DNA from: Acidobacteriota bacterium
GTDB lineage: Bacteria; Acidobacteriota; Terriglobia; UBA7540
Length of the DNA: 7,917 bases
Assembly: GCA_021784615.1 (NCBI GenBank)
Contig: JAJYHU010000217.1
Location: 1 to 7,917 of the forward strand
Direction of reading: 5' to 3'
The notes beneath the pieces are model-generated. The model saw only the letters and a program-made list of their open reading frames with translations, was not told where the DNA came from and searched no databases. Positions 5,420 through 7,917 of the stretch are shown in pieces. Numbering within the stretch: position 1 is the stretch's first letter; the number at the start of each line of letters is the position of its first letter. The position numbers were made by a program, and so were the translations under genes.

Positions 5420-7072
5420 TTATTTGACCACCATGATTCCGTGCGCCGGCAGGCTTAAGGTGGCGCCATTGGACGTGACGCGGGTTTCCGCGGTTCCAAA
5501 CACTTTGGTGTAACGCGCTTGCGGGCTTCCAACGCCTGCCAGGGAGCACGTGACGGGCAGTTCGGTAAAGTTCGCCACCGCGACGTTGTCTCGCATTGGG
5601 AAAATCACGACTCTCGGAGGAGCGTCAAGTGAGGTCGGCACGAATTTCGCAACTTCATCGCGCAGTTCTCGAAGCCCGGCGCGCGTTTCGGGATCGAGTT
5701 GAGTGACCTGGTCCTGATCGCCGACGTCAGCCAGATGCGGCAACTGGTCTGAGAAGACAATGATCTCGCCCCGGCCTTCCGCAACTTTCCGCAACATTTG
5801 GTCTTTTCCCAGGTCGATGTTGTTGTCGGGTTTCAGGCGAGGGTCGGCTTGCAAACGATGGGCCAGCGACTGGCTGAGAAAGGCCGTTCCGCCTGCCTCG
5901 AGAAACTGGTTGAGCTCCGGCACAAAATCCGGATCGCCCAAGGCCGTGTTGGCAAACACCGCCGCGCGTGATGCGGCGGGGAAATGGGCCACGGGCAGCA
6001 GAGGAATGCCCAGCATTCCGATGTTGTCAAGGATGTACGGTTCATCACCCGCGTCGCTTGAGGGCGGCTTATAGGCCGGAATGCCCCTCCATCCTCCGGC
6101 AAGCCTGGCCAACTGGTCGACCTGTTGGCGATGGGCGGCCAGCGTTTCCGCCTGGGCGCTGTACTTGCCGGAATACAATTCGCCGTAATGGAAGAGCATG
6201 ACTTCCTTCGCTCCGGTAAGCGCCGTCACGTAAGCCTGGTCCATGTAGAGAGTGGGGTCCGTGGCGTAGGGATCGAACCAGCCGCCGCCTTCCTTGGGTC
6301 CCGCGATATCGGCCAGCCAGCGGTAGAGGAAGAACGCCCGGTATTGCTGCACGTGCGCCCACTTGGCGGAACTCGGGTCGCGGAGCTCGGTGCCTACCCA
6401 GATGCGGTTGTAGAGCGGCGTTTCTTTTTCTGGCACGTAGCCCTTGTTCTGGAAGGTTTCGTACCACTGGGGAAATTTGATAATGATTTTGACGTGCGGA
6501 TTCACCGCGCGCGCCGCTCCCAGAACGTCTTTGCGGCTGACGTCCACCATCAGCTTGTCGCGGTATTGCCGCCAGCACATGGAGCCTTTGGCCGCCGCGC
6601 ACTCCGCGCAATCGCAGTCGGTGCAGAAGAAATCGTCGATCATGATTTCATTGAACATGCTGGCGGCATACTGGAAGATTTGCGCCAGGCGTTCCTGGGT
6701 TTTATGGCTGGTGAAACAAACCCAGATAGGGCGGCCGCTCGAAATCTTGCCAAAATGGACGGTGGTGACGCAGCCGGAAACCTGGAGCCCGGCACGGCGG
6801 AAAAAGTCGCGCGAGGTCTTGAGCGTGTCGGCATTGGCCTGATAGCCGCGAAAAACTTCCAGATACACCTTGGTGATCCCCATGCGGCGGCAGAAGCCCA
6901 GAGCCTGCTCGCGCCCGGCGGGCGTCGAGAGATGGTCGCGCACGTCCTGAGCGGTAAAAAGCGTTTCCCACTGCATGGCCCGCGCGGCGGGCGCGCTCAC
7001 CACAAGAAGGAGAAGCCATACCGGCGCAAGCCGCAGAAGCTTTTTGATGAAACGATCGTTCGAAGTGGACAT
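5420..7072 (-). CDS. Secreted glycoside-hydrolase-like protein of unknown specificity
   Basis: The protein is 550 residues and secreted. Residues 1-32 form a classical signal peptide ending APAARA before MQWETLF. Residues about 35-330 look like a TIM-barrel hydrolase domain, with TKVYLEVFRGY, a strand-end acid pair EIMIDDFF (Asp146-Asp147), IIIKFPQWYE, RIWVGTELRD (Glu229) and MLFHYGELY. A cysteine cluster C-x2-C-x-C-x2-C at 150-158, plus Cys166, follows the Asp pair directly. Residues about 340-450 resemble the Rossmann-like, amidotransferase-like module that follows the barrel in some glycosidases (LNQFLEAGGTAFLSQSLAHR, GEIIVFSDQLPH). Residues about 485-550 look like a small C-terminal beta domain. 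I cannot name the substrate or family, and catalytic residues are guesses. I chose ATG 7072, not the 600-residue frame from 7222, because AAGGAGGG sits 8 bases upstream and the signal peptide begins there. The first 50 residues of the longer frame are Arg/Pro-rich and look untranslated. Confidence 0.85.
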   Translation of the reverse strand: MSTSNDRFIKKLLRLAPVWLLLLVVSAPAARAMQWETLFTAQDVRDHLSTPAGREQALGFCRRMGITKVYLEVFRGYQANADTLKTSRDFFRRAGLQVSGCVTTVHFGKISSGRPIWVCFTSHKTQERLAQIFQYAASMFNEIMIDDFFCTDCDCAECAAAKGSMCWRQYRDKLMVDVSRKDVLGAARAVNPHVKIIIKFPQWYETFQNKGYVPEKETPLYNRIWVGTELRDPSSAKWAHVQQYRAFFLYRWLADIAGPKEGGGWFDPYATDPTLYMDQAYVTALTGAKEVMLFHYGELYSGKYSAQAETLAAHRQQVDQLARLAGGWRGIPAYKPPSSDAGDEPYILDNIGMLGIPLLPVAHFPAASRAAVFANTALGDPDFVPELNQFLEAGGTAFLSQSLAHRLQADPRLKPDNNIDLGKDQMLRKVAEGRGEIIVFSDQLPHLADVGDQDQVTQLDPETRAGLRELRDEVAKFVPTSLDAPPRVVIFPMRDNVAVANFTELPVTCSLAGVGSPQARYTKVFGTAETRVTSNGATLSLPAHGIMVVK

Positions 7073-7080
7073 TCCTCGAT

Positions 7081-7088
7081 CCCTCCTT
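7081..7088 (-). promoter_or_regulatory. Strong ribosome binding site for the glycosidase-like gene
   Basis: The minus strand reads AAGGAGGG, a near-perfect anti-Shine-Dalgarno match, 8 bases before ATG 7072. This site decides the start and rules against translation from 7222. Confidence 0.8.
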
Positions 7089-7205
7089 GCCTCAGGATTC
7101 ACAACGCGCAACCGGCGGCTATTGCCAGAAGCAGGCGAACATCCGGGATTGCAGAATAGCACCGGACGGCGCGGCCTGCGAAGCTTTCCCAAGCGCGCCC
7201 GCCCC

Positions 7206-7235
7206 AGCATAGGGAGCCGCAAGGAGAGATGTCAA
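7206..7235 (-). promoter_or_regulatory. Candidate sigma70-type promoter for the glycosidase-like gene
   Basis: On the minus strand a perfect -35 TTGACA (7230-7235) is followed after 18 bases by TATGCT (7206-7211), which matches the -10 consensus at four of six positions. The predicted start near 7199 leaves a leader of about 127 bases before ATG 7072. It lies inside the 5' end of the longer 600-residue frame, another reason to discount that extension. Prediction by eye. Confidence 0.45.
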
Positions 7236-7425
7236 CGTTAAAACATCGGCATGCCTGGCTTAAACAAAAAGGGAAGGGAGCGCCAGCGGAGCATTACGGG
7301 AAACTTTTTGCGGGTGGGGCGGGGTAACCCAGGCCAATTCACGAGAGGAACTGACTGCGGGTTAGCAATGGAAAACCCTACGGCCAGATTCATTCCGGCC
7401 ATGATGGCTACCCCATCCCCACAAG

Positions 7426-7455
7426 GAATATTAATATATCTGGAACTTAATATTC
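7426..7455. repeat. AT-rich inverted repeat
   Basis: The arms gaatattaa (7426-7434) and ttaatattc (7447-7455) are perfectly complementary, 9 bp, around a 12-base loop. It lies about 70-100 bases downstream of the yyaL-like stop. The stem has only one G-C pair and no following T-run, so it would be a weak terminator. It could equally be a protein-binding dyad. It stands out as an AT island in GC-rich sequence. Confidence 0.4.
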
Positions 7456-7481
7456 ACCCAAATTTGCATGGTTTTGCAAGG

Positions 7482-7509
7482 GTTCCCGGTGCCGCGTTCC
7501 CGGTGCCGC
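7482..7509. repeat. 14-bp perfect tandem duplication
   Basis: The unit gttcccggtgccgc occurs twice head to tail, at 7482-7495 and 7496-7509, just downstream of the yyaL-like stop codon at 7527. It looks like a simple replication-slippage duplication. No function is evident. Confidence 0.75.
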
Positions 7510-7526
7510 GGGACGCTTCCGCTTGC

Positions 7527-7917
7527 TTACGATTTCCCGGCAAGGAGTTCCGCCACTTTCCGGGGGTCCGAGGTTGGCAACTTGCAGACGTAATTTTCGC
7601 AGATGTAGGCGGTGGCTTTTCCGTCAATTTGTTGCATGCCTTGAATGAAGGGCAGCCACTTGGCGAGTTGCTCGCGCTGTTCGGGACCATCAACCAGAAA
7701 AAGGACTTTGTTGGGAAGGTAGCGTTCATGAACCACGCGCAGAAGCGCTTGCGTGTCGGGCGAGGCTGCGTCGCCCGCAATGACGACCTGACGGGGCGGA
7801 GCCAGCGAGAAATCCACGGCGGCAACCATTTGCGGAACGGTTTCAGGCGCGTTTTCAAGATGCCGGCCGAAGGCGCTGAAGAGTTCCTGCGCCTTGGCGC
7901 GCCACGCGCCGCGGTCC
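7527..7917 (-). CDS. YyaL/SSP411-type thioredoxin-domain protein, C-terminal end (5' part outside window)
   Basis: Only the last 129 residues are visible; the frame is open to the right edge of the window, so the true start lies beyond it. Family members are about 650-700 residues, with an N-terminal thioredoxin-like domain (DUF255) followed by a six-hairpin glycosidase-like alpha/alpha barrel. The visible part is the extreme C terminus. It reads QELFSAFG, then PQMVAAVDFSLAPPRQVVIAGD, an RYLPNKVLFLVDG segment, and the characteristic ending TAYICENYVCKLPTSDPRKVAELL with its paired cysteines. The cellular role of the family is not well defined. The ATG at 7829 is internal and is not a start. 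The gene ends 454 bp before the next coding start, and nothing in view ties it to a neighbour. Confidence 0.9.
   Translation of the reverse strand, partial: DRGAWRAKAQELFSAFGRHLENAPETVPQMVAAVDFSLAPPRQVVIAGDAASPDTQALLRVVHERYLPNKVLFLVDGPEQREQLAKWLPFIQGMQQIDGKATAYICENYVCKLPTSDPRKVAELLAGKS

Larger units (their letters stand above)
7073..7526. other. 454-bp intergenic region
   Basis: This is the only gene-free stretch longer than 300 bases. It holds the ribosome-binding site and promoter candidate of the glycosidase-like gene, an AT-rich inverted repeat at 7426-7455, and a 14-bp tandem duplication at 7482-7509. Between about 7240 and 7420 I see no RNA gene, no convincing frame and no repeat. A 32-codon frame on the plus strand from ATG 7229 has a purine-rich run only 2 bases upstream and is unsupported. 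Confidence 0.6.

Noticed and set aside
6125..7159. 344-codon open frame on the plus strand
   Set aside because: It lies antisense to the glycosidase-like gene, shows no recognisable motif, and is explained by GC-rich codon bias; the minus-strand gene has a signal peptide and strong ribosome-binding site.
7073..7222. 50-residue N-terminal extension of the glycosidase-like protein
   Set aside because: Arg/Pro-rich, sits ahead of a complete signal peptide, overlaps a promoter candidate, and the strong ribosome-binding site points to ATG 7072.
7229..7327. Small plus-strand frame of 32 codons from ATG 7229, preceded by aaggag
   Set aside because: The ribosome-binding-like run is only 2 bases from the ATG, and the sequence overlaps the minus-strand promoter candidate; no family recognised.
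7454..7858. 134-codon minus-strand frame overlapping the yyaL-like C terminus
   Set aside because: It is the out-of-phase shadow; the conserved family ending is in the frame that stops at 7527.

Overview
The window is GC-rich chromosomal DNA whose genes all lie on the minus strand. It looks like a member of the Acidobacteriota. Three things point there: GC-rich REP-like hairpins beginning gtagcg, a 161-residue membrane protein of a type I associate with acidobacterial genomes, and an OmpA-type lipoprotein that implies an outer membrane. The phylum assignment is an inference from recalled family patterns, not a database result.

Layout, following transcription from right to left. The window opens at its right edge with the last 129 codons of a YyaL/SSP411-type thioredoxin-domain protein (7527-7917). 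A 454-bp non-coding stretch follows, holding a 14-bp tandem duplication, an AT-rich inverted repeat and a probable sigma70-type promoter. Next is a secreted 550-residue protein that looks like an uncharacterised glycoside-hydrolase-like protein (5420-7072). Thirty-nine bases later and in the same frame comes a small 161-residue membrane protein (4895-5380). The spacer at 4629-4894 carries two REP-like hairpins. One of them sits inside a 114-122 bp MITE-like element whose right end coincides with the stop codon of the small membrane protein.

The best-understood block is a tight four-gene cluster: an N-acetylmuramoyl-L-alanine amidase (3069-4586 or 4628), a GerMN-domain membrane protein, RNase PH (rph) and the house-cleaning NTPase RdgB/HAM1. 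A good promoter candidate precedes it, and its position suggests the amidase starts downstream of the longest reading frame. The gerM-rph-rdgB order matches the known Bacillus subtilis gerM-rph-ysnA arrangement, here with a periplasmic amidase at the head. The cluster therefore combines envelope remodelling with tRNA 3'-end trimming and nucleotide-pool sanitation. After a 213-bp spacer, the window ends with an OmpA-family lipoprotein (22-744) that probably tethers the outer membrane to peptidoglycan.

I see no CRISPR array, tRNA, rRNA, intact transposase, phage gene or recognisable defence system. The most unusual items are the MITE-like element fused to a stop codon and the cysteine-cluster glycosidase-like protein. 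The rest is ordinary housekeeping and envelope content.
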